Of a DNA stretch of 64,000 nucleotides, positions 34,287 to 43,982 are shown piece after piece. A model generated the notes under the pieces. That model searched no databases and was not told where the DNA came from. It saw nothing but the letters and a program-made list of their open reading frames with translations. The translations under genes were made by a program, and so were the position numbers. The stretch's first letter is position 1, and every line of letters begins with the position of its first letter. Source of the DNA: CBDEGU01 sp965238045 (GTDB taxonomy: Bacteria > Acidobacteriota > Terriglobia > Bryobacterales > UBA6623); assembly GCA_965238045.1 (NCBI GenBank), contig CBDEGU010000012.1, forward strand, positions 2,728,001 to 2,792,000. Reading direction: 5' to 3'.

Positions 34287-34979
34287 CTAGTCGTCGCTGC
34301 CGCCCAGCAGACCCGAGCGCAGCAGGAAGTAGAACAGTGTAAACAGCGTGCTCACCGCCGCGGCTACGTAAGTGAGCGCGGCCGCGTTGAGCACCCGGTC
34401 CACGCCTTCGCGCTCGGTAGGCGAGATGATTCCATACTCGACGATGAGATTCTTGGCGCGCGCGGTGGCGTCGAATTCAACCGGCAAGGTCACGATTTGG
34501 AACAGCAGCACCATCGAGAAGAGAACCGCGCCAACGAACACCATGTTTTGGGAAGCGAAGAACAAGCCGCCCAGCATCACGAAGTAGCCGACCGAGGAGC
34601 CGATGCTCGCCGTCGGAACCAGCATCGAGCGCACCCAGAGCGGCGCGTAGTTTCGCGCGTGCTGAATCGCGTGACCCGCCTCGTGGGTGGCCACCCCGAT
34701 GGCCGCGATCGAGGCCGAATCGTGCACACTCTCCGAGAGCGCCAGGCTCCGGCTCGCCGGATTGTAATGGTCGGAGAGGAACCCTTGCGAGCGGTTCACC
34801 TTTACCTCATGCAAGCCGGCGCGGTCGAGCATCATGCGGGCCGCGCGCGCTCCGGTCAAGCCGTTCATCGGATGCACGCGAGAATACTTTTTGAAGGCGG
34901 ACTTGGTCCGATAACTCGCCCATATCGACAGGGCCAACCCGGGCAGCATGAATAGAAGGTACATCGGATCAAAGAACAT
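34287..34979 (-). CDS. YugP-like membrane zinc metallopeptidase
   Basis: 230 residues with an N-terminal membrane segment, the zinc motif VATHEAGHAIQHARNY, and two or three C-terminal transmembrane segments. This is the neutral zinc metallopeptidase (YugP) family. SQGFLSDHYNPASRSLALSE is typical. AGGAGGAGCTGACA provides a strong ribosome site. Its substrate is unknown. Confidence 0.9.
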   Translation of the reverse strand: MFFDPMYLLFMLPGLALSIWASYRTKSAFKKYSRVHPMNGLTGARAARMMLDRAGLHEVKVNRSQGFLSDHYNPASRSLALSESVHDSASIAAIGVATHEAGHAIQHARNYAPLWVRSMLVPTASIGSSVGYFVMLGGLFFASQNMVFVGAVLFSMVLLFQIVTLPVEFDATARAKNLIVEYGIISPTEREGVDRVLNAAALTYVAAAVSTLFTLFYFLLRSGLLGGSDD

Positions 34980-35117
34980 TGTCAGCTCCTCCTACAGACG
35001 TTTCTTTCTCTGCATCTTATTCTAGGTTCGAGTCCTCTTCCAGACAAGCAAGGCGGACGGCGCCCGGCGCCTGATCGCTCGGCGATGCCCCGCCCCGCGC
35101 TCGTCCCTGCCGATGAG

Positions 35118-36788
35118 CTATTTCTTCTTCCCCGCCAGTTGGTATTGCGTAAACGGCGAACGCGCGCCCGTGATGCTCACGTTGATCAAGTAGGGCTTGT
35201 CGCTTTTCAGCGCCCGGTCGAGGGCCGGACGCACTTGCTCGGGACGTTCGACGAGTTCGCCGTCGCCGCCGAAGCCCTTCATGACAAGGTCGTACCGCGT
35301 TGGGAGGAGGTCGCAAGCGACGGTCTTGTCACCACCATAAGTTCCCAGTTGCAACTCGCGCTCGATCCCCCAGCAGGCGTCATTGCCGACGATAATGATC
35401 ACTGGCAGGCCCAGGCGTACGGCGGTATCCATTTCCGCCGCGTAGAATCCCAGCGAGCCGTCCCCGCTGATGATGACGGTACGGGAATTGGGCCGCAAGA
35501 TCTGGGCTGTGAGCCCAATCGGGAAACAGGCGCCCAGCCCGGCCAGCGCGCCCAGCCGCAGCCAGTGCATCGGCCGCCGGGCGGGAATGCTGCAGCGTCC
35601 CCAGTGGACGAAATCACCGCCATCCCAGCAGAGCGTCGTATCCTCGGGCAGCCAGTCCCGCATCTGCGTGTAGAGATGCAGAGGATGCATCGGCTCGCAG
35701 GGCTTCTCGGCGATCGATTGCAGTTCCTGGTCCCAGGCCTCGCCGGTTTGTTTGACATCCGAGAGCCAAGCCGAGCGGTCGGGAACGGCGCGGCCTTCCA
35801 GCGCATCGTTGATGGCGGCCAGCGCCAGTTTCAAATCCGAGTGCATGCTGACTTCGAGACGCCGGTTCAGCCCCAGTTCCTCGGCGTGAATGTCGACTTG
35901 CACGAATTTCGCTTCCGGCGAGAAAAGCTGAGCGCCGCCCAAGCGCACCCGGTAGTCGAGCTTCTTGCCCAGCACGACCACCAGATCCGACTCCTTAAAC
36001 GCCTTGGCGGCGGCGCGGCTCAGCGTGGGGTCGGCGTAGCCAAAGCACAGCGGGTGATCGTCGGAGACGATGCCGCGGGCCAGGCAGACCGTGAACAAGG
36101 GCAGAGAAGCCTTTTCAACAAAGCTCTGGAGTTCCTCTCCCGCATCGGCCCACCAGGCGCCGCTGCCGGCGATGACGATCGGGCGCTGGGCCTGATCGAG
36201 CAAGTCGATCCACCGGCCGACCGAAGCCGAATCCGGTCCCGGACGGCTCACCTCGACCGGACCGTCAGGCAGAGGGTAGTGATTCTCGGCCTGAGCCGTC
36301 AGCAGATCGACCGGGACACTGAGGTGCGCGGCGCCGTTGCGCCCGGAGAGCGCTTCAAGAAAGGACTTGCGAACGTAGAATGGGATCTGGCTGGCCTCGG
36401 TTGGCAGCGCCGCGTACTTGGTGATCGACTGCACCATCGAGAGCTGTTCCATGTCTTGGAAAGCGAAACGATCGCGCAGCTTCGAACTGCTCATGCCGCT
36501 GACGGCCAGGATGGGAGAGCCGGTGGTGTGGGCCGTGGCGATGCCGCTGAGCGAGTTGGTGTGGCCCGGTCCGCCGGTGACCATCGAGACACCGGGCGTG
36601 CGGGTAATTCGTCCCCAGCCGTCGGCCATATGCACGGCCGCCGATTCGTGGCGGGTATCGACGATCTCCAGCCCTTCGCGCTGAGCGACCCGAAGGATTT
36701 CGTTCAGATGATCGCCGACAAGAGTGAAAATATGGGTCGTGCCCAGTTTCTTGAGACTTGCGATGAAGAGTTCCGCACCATTTGGCAT
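35118..36788 (-). CDS. thiamine-diphosphate enzyme, acetolactate-synthase-like
   Basis: 556 residues with the three-domain plan of the family. The N-terminal PYR domain has the catalytic Glu in DTRHESAAVHMADGWGR, a central domain follows, and the C-terminal PP domain has the ThDP motif GDGSLGFYAAEMDTAVRLG...NDACW. It could be an acetolactate synthase, a carboligase or a 2-oxoacid decarboxylase. No ilvN-type small subunit lies adjacent, so an anabolic acetolactate role is not supported. The start is chosen at the first Met of the conserved N-terminus. Confidence 0.8.
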   Translation of the reverse strand: MPNGAELFIASLKKLGTTHIFTLVGDHLNEILRVAQREGLEIVDTRHESAAVHMADGWGRITRTPGVSMVTGGPGHTNSLSGIATAHTTGSPILAVSGMSSSKLRDRFAFQDMEQLSMVQSITKYAALPTEASQIPFYVRKSFLEALSGRNGAAHLSVPVDLLTAQAENHYPLPDGPVEVSRPGPDSASVGRWIDLLDQAQRPIVIAGSGAWWADAGEELQSFVEKASLPLFTVCLARGIVSDDHPLCFGYADPTLSRAAAKAFKESDLVVVLGKKLDYRVRLGGAQLFSPEAKFVQVDIHAEELGLNRRLEVSMHSDLKLALAAINDALEGRAVPDRSAWLSDVKQTGEAWDQELQSIAEKPCEPMHPLHLYTQMRDWLPEDTTLCWDGGDFVHWGRCSIPARRPMHWLRLGALAGLGACFPIGLTAQILRPNSRTVIISGDGSLGFYAAEMDTAVRLGLPVIIIVGNDACWGIERELQLGTYGGDKTVACDLLPTRYDLVMKGFGGDGELVERPEQVRPALDRALKSDKPYLINVSITGARSPFTQYQLAGKKK

Positions 36789-37003
36789 GAGATTTCGTCC
36801 AGAAACAACTCAGAAAAACGACAGCCCGCTTCTAGCGGGAGAGAACACGCCGGGATGGAGCCTCAACGGCGTGTGAATACAGCACTATACAATGTTTCGT
36901 CCCCCTCGGGCGTTGCCCGTGCGGGACGCGGGATGGAGGGTTTCGGCCTCCGGTCCGGGTGTTAGAATCAGACCGGCGGGTCTGTCCCTTCACGCGACGC
37001 GCC

Positions 37004-37597
37004 ATGCGCCCGCGGGCGCGCCGCCAGATAAGAAACGCCTCCGAAGCCGTGCTGATTCTTGCTTCCGCCTCGCCCCGCCGCCGGGACATTCTCACTAGCG
37101 CGGGAATTGCGTTCCTCGTCCGTCCGTCCGAGATGGATGAATCTCCCCGCCCGGGGGAGTCACCCCAAGAGCAGGTTCAGCGGCTCGCCGAAGCAAAAGC
37201 CCGGGCGGTATGGCGCGCCGGGGAAACGACGCTTGGGGCCGACACGGTTGTCGTCACCGGCGGGCAGATCCTGGGCAAGCCCGCGGACGCCGAAGACGCC
37301 CGGCGCATGCTGCGGCTGCTCTCGGGCCGCGCGCACTCGGTACTGACGGCGGTCTGTTTCTTTGACGGCGAGGAGGCTCAATCGGCGGTCGAGGAAACCC
37401 GTGTGCATTTTCTGAAGCTAAGCGAGCAGGAGATCGCCGGCTATGTCTCCAGCGGCGAGCCTTTCGACAAGGCGGGCGCCTATGCGATTCAGGGAGGCGC
37501 GTCGAAATTCGTCCATCGAATCGAAGGATGCTATTTCAACGTCGTCGGCCTGCCGATCGCGCATGTTTACAACTTCATCCGCTCCAGTTTGCGATAG
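37004..37597 (+). CDS. maf: Maf-family nucleotide pyrophosphatase
   Basis: 197 residues from ATG 37004; a GTG at 37049 (VLILASASPRR) would give a more typical 182-residue N-terminus. Motifs are LILASASPRRRDIL, LAEAKARAV, LGADTVVVTGGQILGKPAD, GRAHSVLTAV and DKAGAYAIQGGASKFV. Maf proteins hydrolyse non-canonical or methylated dNTPs. The 3' end overlaps the convergent NtrC-type regulator by 31 bp. Confidence 0.92.
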   Translation: MRPRARRQIRNASEAVLILASASPRRRDILTSAGIAFLVRPSEMDESPRPGESPQEQVQRLAEAKARAVWRAGETTLGADTVVVTGGQILGKPADAEDARRMLRLLSGRAHSVLTAVCFFDGEEAQSAVEETRVHFLKLSEQEIAGYVSSGEPFDKAGAYAIQGGASKFVHRIEGCYFNVVGLPIAHVYNFIRSSLR

Positions 37598-38889
37598 AGC
37601 GTCTTGCGTTCAATATTGAGAATTTCGGCCGCCCGGGTCTTGTTGCCCCCGGTGGCGGAGAGCACCTTGCGGATTTGCTCTTCCTCGGCGTCGGCCAGCG
37701 ATCGCACGGCCCGCTCGCGGGGCTGGGAGTCATCAAGGACGTCTCGCACTTGTTCCGCGCCGAGGGTATCCGCCGGACTGAGAATCACGAGCCGCTCGAG
37801 CAGGTGTTCGAGCTGGCGCACATTCCCGGGCCAATCGTACTCTTCGAGCCGTTTCAGCGCACCCGGCGTTAGCCGAGACTCGCGCTGATAGCGCTGCCGG
37901 AACCGCTCCAAGAAGTGTTGCGCGAGCGGCCGAATATCGCTTCGCCTCTCGCGCAGTGGAGGCAGCCGGATGTGGATCACGTTCAGCCGGAACCACAAGT
38001 CTTGCCGGAAGTCGCCTTTGTCGACCATCGCCTGGAGGTTGCGGTTGGTTGCCGCGACGATGCGCACATCCACCTTGCGGCTCTTCGATGATCCCAGCGG
38101 CCGGATCTCTTTCTCTTGCAGAAACCGCAGAAGCTTGAGCTGAAAGGCTCCCTCGACCTCAGCGATCTCATCGAGAAACACCGTGCCGCCGCTGGCGGAT
38201 TCGAGCAAACCGGCGCGGTCGCGGTCCGCTCCTGTAAACGCGCCACGGACGCTGCCGAACAGCTCGCTTTCCATAATCGAGGGAGCGATCGATCCACAAT
38301 CGACGGGCACGAACGGACCATCGGCTCTCGAGCTGTGGCGGTGAATCAGCCGCGCGATCAGCTCCTTGCCGGTTCCCGATTCTCCTTCGATCAACACAGG
38401 CACTTCGGTCGGCGCGGCGCGCGAGATCGTCTTGTAGACATCCACCATGGGAGCCGAAAACCCGATCAACTCGGTCTGGGGCAGCTCGGGCGTGATGGCG
38501 GCCGGGACCGAACGCTCTCGCAAGTGACGCTCGGCCCGCCGCACCACCTCGAGCAGCCGGCTCAGATCAAACGGCTTGGCCAGATAGTCGAACGCGCCGC
38601 GCTCGCTGGCCTCCATCACGGTCTCCATCGTGCCCTGGCCGGTGATGACGATCACGGCCGAATCAGGATTGTTGTCGCGCGCCGCGCGCAAGACGTCCAG
38701 ACCGCTTCTCTCGTCCAAATAGATGTCGGTGATGACGACCGGGTAAGCGCCCCTCGCCAGCAGGGCTAGCGCCTCGCCGCTCGTCGAAGCGACATCGACC
38801 TGATACCCTTCGGCTTCCAGACCCAGCGAGAAGGTATCGGCCAGCGAGGAGTCGTCTTCGACGAAGAGAATTCTTGTTGAGACGCTCAT
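37567..38889 (-). CDS. NtrC-family sigma-54-dependent response regulator
   Basis: 440 residues from ATG 38889, with GGGAGGATTTCGCC as ribosome site. The receiver domain (about 1-120) has the acidic pair in ILFVEDDSS, the phospho-acceptor Asp near 55 (VVITDIYLDE) and Lys in YLAKPFDL. The AAA+ domain has Walker A GESGTGKE (about 169-176), sigma-54 contact motif GAFTGA (about 216-221), and GGTVFLDEIAEV. A Fis-type helix-turn-helix ends it (NKTRAAEILNIERKTLYRKL). It was originally directly downstream of the CHASE2 kinase gene; an IS256 element now separates them. Confidence 0.95.
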   Translation of the reverse strand: MSVSTRILFVEDDSSLADTFSLGLEAEGYQVDVASTSGEALALLARGAYPVVITDIYLDERSGLDVLRAARDNNPDSAVIVITGQGTMETVMEASERGAFDYLAKPFDLSRLLEVVRRAERHLRERSVPAAITPELPQTELIGFSAPMVDVYKTISRAAPTEVPVLIEGESGTGKELIARLIHRHSSRADGPFVPVDCGSIAPSIMESELFGSVRGAFTGADRDRAGLLESASGGTVFLDEIAEVEGAFQLKLLRFLQEKEIRPLGSSKSRKVDVRIVAATNRNLQAMVDKGDFRQDLWFRLNVIHIRLPPLRERRSDIRPLAQHFLERFRQRYQRESRLTPGALKRLEEYDWPGNVRQLEHLLERLVILSPADTLGAEQVRDVLDDSQPRERAVRSLADAEEEQIRKVLSATGGNKTRAAEILNIERKTLYRKLERMKL

Positions 38890-39010
38890 GGCGAAATCCT
38901 CCCGCATGGGCACTCCTCACGGCAACGAATCGGTGGTCTCTCCATGGCTCGGCTCGGGGCTCGGCACGGGGCTTGGCTCGGGGCTCGGCGCGTGACGTGG
39001 CGCGTGGCTC

Positions 39011-40458
39011 GAGATTGTCCCGAATCTAGTTGAAGGTGGAAGGGCGGCGGTTCTCAAGCCCGGTTCTCTGAGAGAATCGAGCAAACCTTTCACCACAAAG
39101 GAGAACCGCCGTGAAGAAACGATATCACATTCTGGATTCCGCGAAGCAACAGCCAGTCAGCCCCAACGACCTCACCCGCCTGCTCAGCCAAAACTCCCAA
39201 CTCATGCTGCCCTTGGTTGAACTGGTCGAGCAGTGCCGCGGAGCCGTCGACGAGGTTATCGACGTCACCGGCCGCGCCGCCATTCAAGCCGTGCTGGAAC
39301 TGTCGGCGCAGCAAGTTACCGGTGGAAAACTTTCCCAGCCCGGCAAGAAGCGCCGCGGCGATGTGGTCCGCTGGGGCCGCCAGCCCGGTCGCGTCAAGCT
39401 CAGCAACCGCAAACTGCGCGTCAGCAAACCCAGACTGCGCAAACGCTCCGGCGGCGAGGTCAAAGTGCCCGCTTACGAAGCGATGCAGGACGACGAACGC
39501 CTCGGCGCGCGCATGCTCGACATTCTGATGAAGGGCGTCTCGACGCGCAACTATGCCGGGGTGATTGGCGCAATGGCCGGCACGGCCGGGGTGTCGAAAT
39601 CCGCCGTCAGCCGGGAGGCAGTCGAGGCCGCCGAAAAGAGCATCGACGAAGTGCTCACGCGGCGCCTGGATGAGTTGGATCTGCTGGTGATCTACGTGGA
39701 CGGTTTGATCTTCGCAGATCATGTAGTGCTTGCAGCGGTGGGCGTAGACCGTCAGGGCAACAAACATGTGCTGGGATTGCAGCACGCCGCCACTGAGAGC
39801 ACAGCCGCCGCCGAAGACTTGCTGAGGGGCATGGTCGAGCGGGGAGTATCGACGGAGAAAAACAGGCTCTTCGTGCTCGATGGATCGAAGGCCCTGCGGG
39901 CGGCGGTGCGCCGCGTCTTCGGCAAAGTTCCGGTGCAGCGCTGCCGCGCTCACAAGCTGCGCAATGTCGTCGAGCGGCTGCCTAAGGCCGAGCGCGATCA
40001 GGCCAAAGCGGCGATCCGGGCCGCCTGGCGGCTGGGAGCCCAAGATGGACAAGCGCGGCTGGAGAAGCTAGCCCAGTGGTACGAGGGTGACTGGCCCGAG
40101 GCGGCGGTGAGTTTGCGCGAAGGCATGGAGGAGTGTTTCACCATCAACCGCCTGGGTGCGCCGCCGTCGCTGCATCGCTGCCTGGCGACGACGAACATCG
40201 TCGAGTCTCCTAACGCCGGGGTGCGGCGGAGAACGCGGCGAGTGACCCGCTGGAAGGACGCGGCCATGGTGTGTCGCTGGGCCACGGCTGCATTCCTCGA
40301 TACCGAGAAAAGCTTCCGCAAGATCATGGGTTACAAGGATCTGTGGATGCTCGACGCCATCCTCAATCCGGCCAAGGCCACAGCAGCAAAGGCTGCCTAG
40401 TACAATGCTCTTTTACGCCGCCGCCCTACAAACCCTCAACTACGATTGGGACACTCTC
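39011..40458 (+). mobile_element. IS256-family insertion sequence with 8-bp target duplication
   Basis: It carries one transposase gene. Imperfect terminal inverted repeats start GAGATTGTCCCGAATC at 39011 and, on the minus strand, GAGAGTGTCCCAATCG at 40458; both continue with TAGTTGA.GG and AGGGCGGCGG. The flanks carry a perfect direct repeat CGTGGCTC at 39003-39010 and 40459-40466, the 8-bp duplication expected of this family. The duplication fixes both boundaries and shows a simple, recent insertion. Confidence 0.93.
39111..40400 (+). CDS. IS256-family (mutator-type) transposase
   Basis: 429 residues from GTG 39111, with AAAGGAG upstream. The DDE motifs fit the family: Asp in LLVIYVDGLIFADHV, Asp in RLFVLDGSKALRAAV, and Glu in ATTNIVESPNAGVRRRTRRV. 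RCRAHKLRNVVERLP is a typical zinc/HTH-like region. The frame is intact, so the element may still be active. Confidence 0.93.
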   Translation: MKKRYHILDSAKQQPVSPNDLTRLLSQNSQLMLPLVELVEQCRGAVDEVIDVTGRAAIQAVLELSAQQVTGGKLSQPGKKRRGDVVRWGRQPGRVKLSNRKLRVSKPRLRKRSGGEVKVPAYEAMQDDERLGARMLDILMKGVSTRNYAGVIGAMAGTAGVSKSAVSREAVEAAEKSIDEVLTRRLDELDLLVIYVDGLIFADHVVLAAVGVDRQGNKHVLGLQHAATESTAAAEDLLRGMVERGVSTEKNRLFVLDGSKALRAAVRRVFGKVPVQRCRAHKLRNVVERLPKAERDQAKAAIRAAWRLGAQDGQARLEKLAQWYEGDWPEAAVSLREGMEECFTINRLGAPPSLHRCLATTNIVESPNAGVRRRTRRVTRWKDAAMVCRWATAAFLDTEKSFRKIMGYKDLWMLDAILNPAKATAAKAA

Positions 40459-42298
40459 CGTGGCTCGGCAACAGAAGCGTAAAACAGGACCCTTCGCCCG
40501 GCCGGCTATCCGCCTCAATGGAACCGCCATGCTGAATGACGATTTCCTCAACGAGGGCCAGCCCCAGGCCGGACCCAGTTTCCCCCGAGTCGCAGGCTCT
40601 CTCGGTGCGGTAAAACCGCCGGAAGATGCTCTTCAACTCGGATGCATCCATGCCGTAGCCGTGATCGGCGACCGAGATGCGAACCCAGTTGCCGTCGCGT
40701 CCGGCGCGGACGATGATAGGGGACTGCGCGGGCGAATACTTGATGGCGTTGGTAAGCAGATTATAACAGGCATATTCGAGAAACTCGCGGTCACCCCAGA
40801 TGCACGGCTCCCCCTCGGACTGGCAGTCCATGCGGATTTGCTTGCGCTCCGCTAGCGGAGCGCATCGCTCGAGGCAGACGCCGAGAACATCGCTGGCCAA
40901 GACGGGCTTGCGGTCCAGGCCGAGCTGTCCGGCCGAGAGCCGCTCGACGCCGAGAAACATTTCCACCACGCGGCCCAGACGCACCGACTCGCGGTGAATC
41001 GTCTCGGCGACTTGCTTGCGTTTCTCCTCCGTCAGCGAGTACCGCGAGATCAGTTCACTCGAGCCCTGGATGCTGGTCAGCGGCGTCCGCATTTCGTGCG
41101 TCACGTAGTGGATCGCGCGCTGATAACGGTCCCGGTCGGACTCGGCCTTGCGCAGACCCCGGCGCACGCCCAGGTAGTGGCATCCGCCGCCGCCAAGAAA
41201 ACTCAGCCAGCCCGCCGCCAGCACGGGGCTGAATGCCGGGACCCAGCCGAGGCTGAACAGCGCCGGCACCGCCAGGTGAGCTGCCGCGAGCACCGCCGCG
41301 GAAACAGCCAGCATGCGCCTGCCGCCAAGCAAGACAAAGCTCGCGGTGAGAGACAGAGCGACGAGCACCGCAAGCACCAGAACAGCGGAATCCGGCGGCA
41401 CTTCAAAGAACTTACCCCTTGCGAGCGTTTCATAGACGTTCGCGTTGATCTCCACTCCCGGCAGCGCCTCGCCGTAGGAATAGGGAGTCATCAAGTAGCG
41501 GTCGAGCCCGGCCAGCACGACCACACCGACGAATACCGCTCGTCCGCGCGCGATCGAAGCCGTCTCGGGACGTTCGAGGACTTCGTGCAGCGAGATGCGC
41601 TCGATCGGCGAAGCCCTGCTAGCGTAGCGAATCCAGAGCGGCCGGCCGTCGCGGTAAGACGCCGGAATGAATCGGCCCCCGACTTCCAGCCCCTCCCCGG
41701 TTTCGACGATGCGGCCGCCTCCCGAGACCAGCCGATAGACTTCGAGCGGCAACGCCCAGCGCCGGGTGGAACCGGCGGCCTTGGCCAGCAACATACGGCG
41801 GCAAATCCCGTCGTCGTCCGGATCGGCATGGGTGTGCCCGAGCGCCGCGGCCGTGTTCTCGAAGCGCGCGATCGGCTCCTCCCAGCGCCCCGAGCCGGGT
41901 CCAGAGAACGACGCCAGATGCACGGCCAGGACGAGATTCGGTGTTTCGGCGAAGGCCTCTTCGAGAGCCTGATTCTCGTCGTCTTCTCCGGGCTCGGAGA
42001 AGACGATATCCACCGCGACCGCGGCCGGCTCGTATGCCGAGATAATGCGCAGTGCTCTGGCAAGCGGCTCGCGCAGGCGCCCGATACCGCCGGTTTGGGC
42101 GAGCGTTTCTTCGTCGATCGTCAGCAGAACCGCACGGGACGGGCCCGCGGCAGGCTCACTGAGACGAAGGCAGAAGTCATAACACCAGCGGTCGATCTGC
42201 CCGCCGGCCGCGCTCCAGCCCAACAGGACGCCCAGGCCGATACTGGCCGCGCCAACAGCGGCGTACCACCCAAGGGGCTTCGGCAGCGACACTTTCAA
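40436..42298 (-). CDS. CHASE2-domain sensor histidine kinase, 3' end replaced by IS256
   Basis: 620 residues. An N-terminal transmembrane helix (about 10-30), an extracytoplasmic CHASE2 domain (about 35-300, with AVAVDIVFSEP and PGVEINANVYETLARG), and three transmembrane segments (about 303-375) precede the kinase core. The phospho-acceptor His is near 401 (VTHEMRTPLTSIQG), and N, G1 and G2 boxes are present (YNLLTNAIKYSP, ADHGYGMD, GSGLGLALVEEI). The last seven codons (GECPNRS) and the stop lie inside the IS. Joining the flanks at the 8-bp duplication restores a 641-codon frame with a Pro/Ser/Glu-rich tail (PSPEPSPVPSPEPS) ending at 38917, 27 bp before the regulator. Confidence 0.9.
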   Translation of the reverse strand: MKVSLPKPLGWYAAVGAASIGLGVLLGWSAAGGQIDRWCYDFCLRLSEPAAGPSRAVLLTIDEETLAQTGGIGRLREPLARALRIISAYEPAAVAVDIVFSEPGEDDENQALEEAFAETPNLVLAVHLASFSGPGSGRWEEPIARFENTAAALGHTHADPDDDGICRRMLLAKAAGSTRRWALPLEVYRLVSGGGRIVETGEGLEVGGRFIPASYRDGRPLWIRYASRASPIERISLHEVLERPETASIARGRAVFVGVVVLAGLDRYLMTPYSYGEALPGVEINANVYETLARGKFFEVPPDSAVLVLAVLVALSLTASFVLLGGRRMLAVSAAVLAAAHLAVPALFSLGWVPAFSPVLAAGWLSFLGGGGCHYLGVRRGLRKAESDRDRYQRAIHYVTHEMRTPLTSIQGSSELISRYSLTEEKRKQVAETIHRESVRLGRVVEMFLGVERLSAGQLGLDRKPVLASDVLGVCLERCAPLAERKQIRMDCQSEGEPCIWGDREFLEYACYNLLTNAIKYSPAQSPIIVRAGRDGNWVRISVADHGYGMDASELKSIFRRFYRTERACDSGETGSGLGLALVEEIVIQHGGSIEADSRPGEGSCFTLLLPSHGECPNRS

Positions 42299-42436
42299 GT
42301 ATATAGCGCTGAAAAAGGCCTTCCCACCGCCACTGCTTCAGGTGTCGGGCGGTGAGAAATGCGAGCTGATGAGGGGGGCTAAAGAGATCGCCCGCCTGCT
42401 ACCAAACCCCCACAAACATCTTGCGGGAGATCCGCC

Positions 42437-43858
42437 ATGAACTCGACACCGCCAAGCAGACCCGATGCATCGCTTGCAGAATCACCCCAGCGGCGACGCT
42501 TCGTCAAAACCGCAGCCACAACCGCCGCTTTGGCATGGACAGCCGCTTCGCGGGATCGCGTTCACGGTGCCAACAACCGCATCGGTCTCGGCTTTGTCGG
42601 CTATGGACTGATCGGAAAGCGTCATGTCATCGACTTCAAGGAGCGCGCCGATGTCAACATGGCCGCCATCGCCGAAGTCCATCATGGAAGGCTCGATGAA
42701 GCCGCATCGTCCATCGGAGGGCCGGTCAAGGCCTACAAAGATTTCCGGCGAATGCTCGAGAATCCAGATGTAGACGCGGTATGCGTTTCCACCGCCGACC
42801 ACTGGCACGCGCTGATCACGATGATGGCGTGGGCCGCCGGCAAGGACGTCTACGTCGAAAAACCGCTGACCCTCTTCGTGCGTGAAGGCCGCTGGATGGC
42901 GGATGTCGCGCACCGTCACAAACGCATTGTTCAGGTCGGCACGCAGCAACGTTCGGGGCCCCACTACCAGCGAGCCAGAGATCTCATCCGCAAAGGCCAT
43001 CTCGGAAAGATCACCTCCGTGCGGGTCAGTGGCGCGCGCAACATCATGCCGGGCTACGGCGCACCGGCCGACCGTTCGCCCCCGCCGTATCTCGACTGGG
43101 AAATGATGCTCGGCCCGGCGCCCTACCGCCCTTACAACCTCAATCGGAGCATCTATCATTTCCGCTGGTTCTGGGACTCTTCCGGCGGCCAGATGACTAA
43201 TCTCGGACAGCACTCTCTCGATATCGTTTTCTGGTTCTTAGGCGTCAAGGGGCCCGCGGCCGTCACCAGTATCGGCGGACGTTACAGTCTAAAGGACAAC
43301 GGCGAAACGCCCGACACCCAGGAGGCGCTCTTCGAGTTTCCGGACTGGACTCTTTCTTGGTCGCATCGCGAAGCCAGCCGAGGCGACGGCGGCCGCGGTC
43401 TGCGTTTCTATGGTCATAAGGGCAGTCTGCGAATCGGCCGGGGCGGTTTCGAAACCGCCGCCGATCGCAAGGTCGTGCCGACGAACACTGTCCCGCAATT
43501 CACCGGGGCGCATCCGACGGGCGGTCCGCCGAGGGTGAAGGAAGCCGATCCACCCGAGTACTGGACCGAGCCCCTCAAGGACGCGACCGGGGACTCCCGG
43601 ACGCAATTCAAGCTGCACGTGGCGAACTTCCTCGATTCGATCCGCTCGCGCCGTCAGTCGAGTTCAGATCTTGAAAGCGGCCATCGGGTGGTGAGCGCAT
43701 GCCACCTGGCGACCATATCCCTGCGGTTGGGAGGGCGCCGTCTGGTCTGGGATGCGGAAAAGGAAGACATCGTCGACGAGACCGAAGCCTCGAGCATGCT
43801 CGTGCGGCCCTACCGAAAACCGTGGGACCGGGAGCTGCGGGCGCTTGGGGTGGGATAA
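42437..43858 (+). CDS. Tat-exported Gfo/Idh/MocA-family oxidoreductase
   Basis: 473 residues. A twin-arginine leader (SPQRRRFVKTAATTAALAW) is followed by the NAD(P)-binding fold (IGLGFVGYGLIGKRHVIDF) and the family motif GKDVYVEKPLTLFVREG, with the catalytic Lys in EKPL. Such secreted GFO/IDH/MOCA proteins are very numerous in Acidobacteriota and Planctomycetes. They act on unknown sugars or glycosides, some with tightly bound NAD. GGGAGATCCGCC precedes the ATG. The next gene encodes a xylose-isomerase-like enzyme, a frequent companion. Confidence 0.88.
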   Translation: MNSTPPSRPDASLAESPQRRRFVKTAATTAALAWTAASRDRVHGANNRIGLGFVGYGLIGKRHVIDFKERADVNMAAIAEVHHGRLDEAASSIGGPVKAYKDFRRMLENPDVDAVCVSTADHWHALITMMAWAAGKDVYVEKPLTLFVREGRWMADVAHRHKRIVQVGTQQRSGPHYQRARDLIRKGHLGKITSVRVSGARNIMPGYGAPADRSPPPYLDWEMMLGPAPYRPYNLNRSIYHFRWFWDSSGGQMTNLGQHSLDIVFWFLGVKGPAAVTSIGGRYSLKDNGETPDTQEALFEFPDWTLSWSHREASRGDGGRGLRFYGHKGSLRIGRGGFETAADRKVVPTNTVPQFTGAHPTGGPPRVKEADPPEYWTEPLKDATGDSRTQFKLHVANFLDSIRSRRQSSSDLESGHRVVSACHLATISLRLGGRRLVWDAEKEDIVDETEASSMLVRPYRKPWDRELRALGVG

Positions 43859-43982
43859 GGTGCTAGCGTAAAGTGCTGAGCTGAAGTGCCGCGGGGCACC
43901 GGTCAAGCAGGCGAACCCGCGTTGTGTCCGCCCCGTGTTGTGTCCATCCCCCGTGCTATCGATACATGGTACAAAGGTAGCC

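Noticed and set aside
35025..35050. TTCGAGTCC with partial flanking complementarity, like a tRNA T-arm
   Set aside because: No acceptor, D or anticodon stems can be built around it and no CCA-type end follows.
35085..36965. 626-codon open frame on the plus strand
   Set aside because: It is antisense to the TPP enzyme gene, whose motifs and length are convincing.
38941..39010. GGCTCGG-type low-complexity repeat taken as a satellite
   Set aside because: After removing the IS256 element it is explained as the Pro/Ser/Glu-rich tail of the kinase gene.
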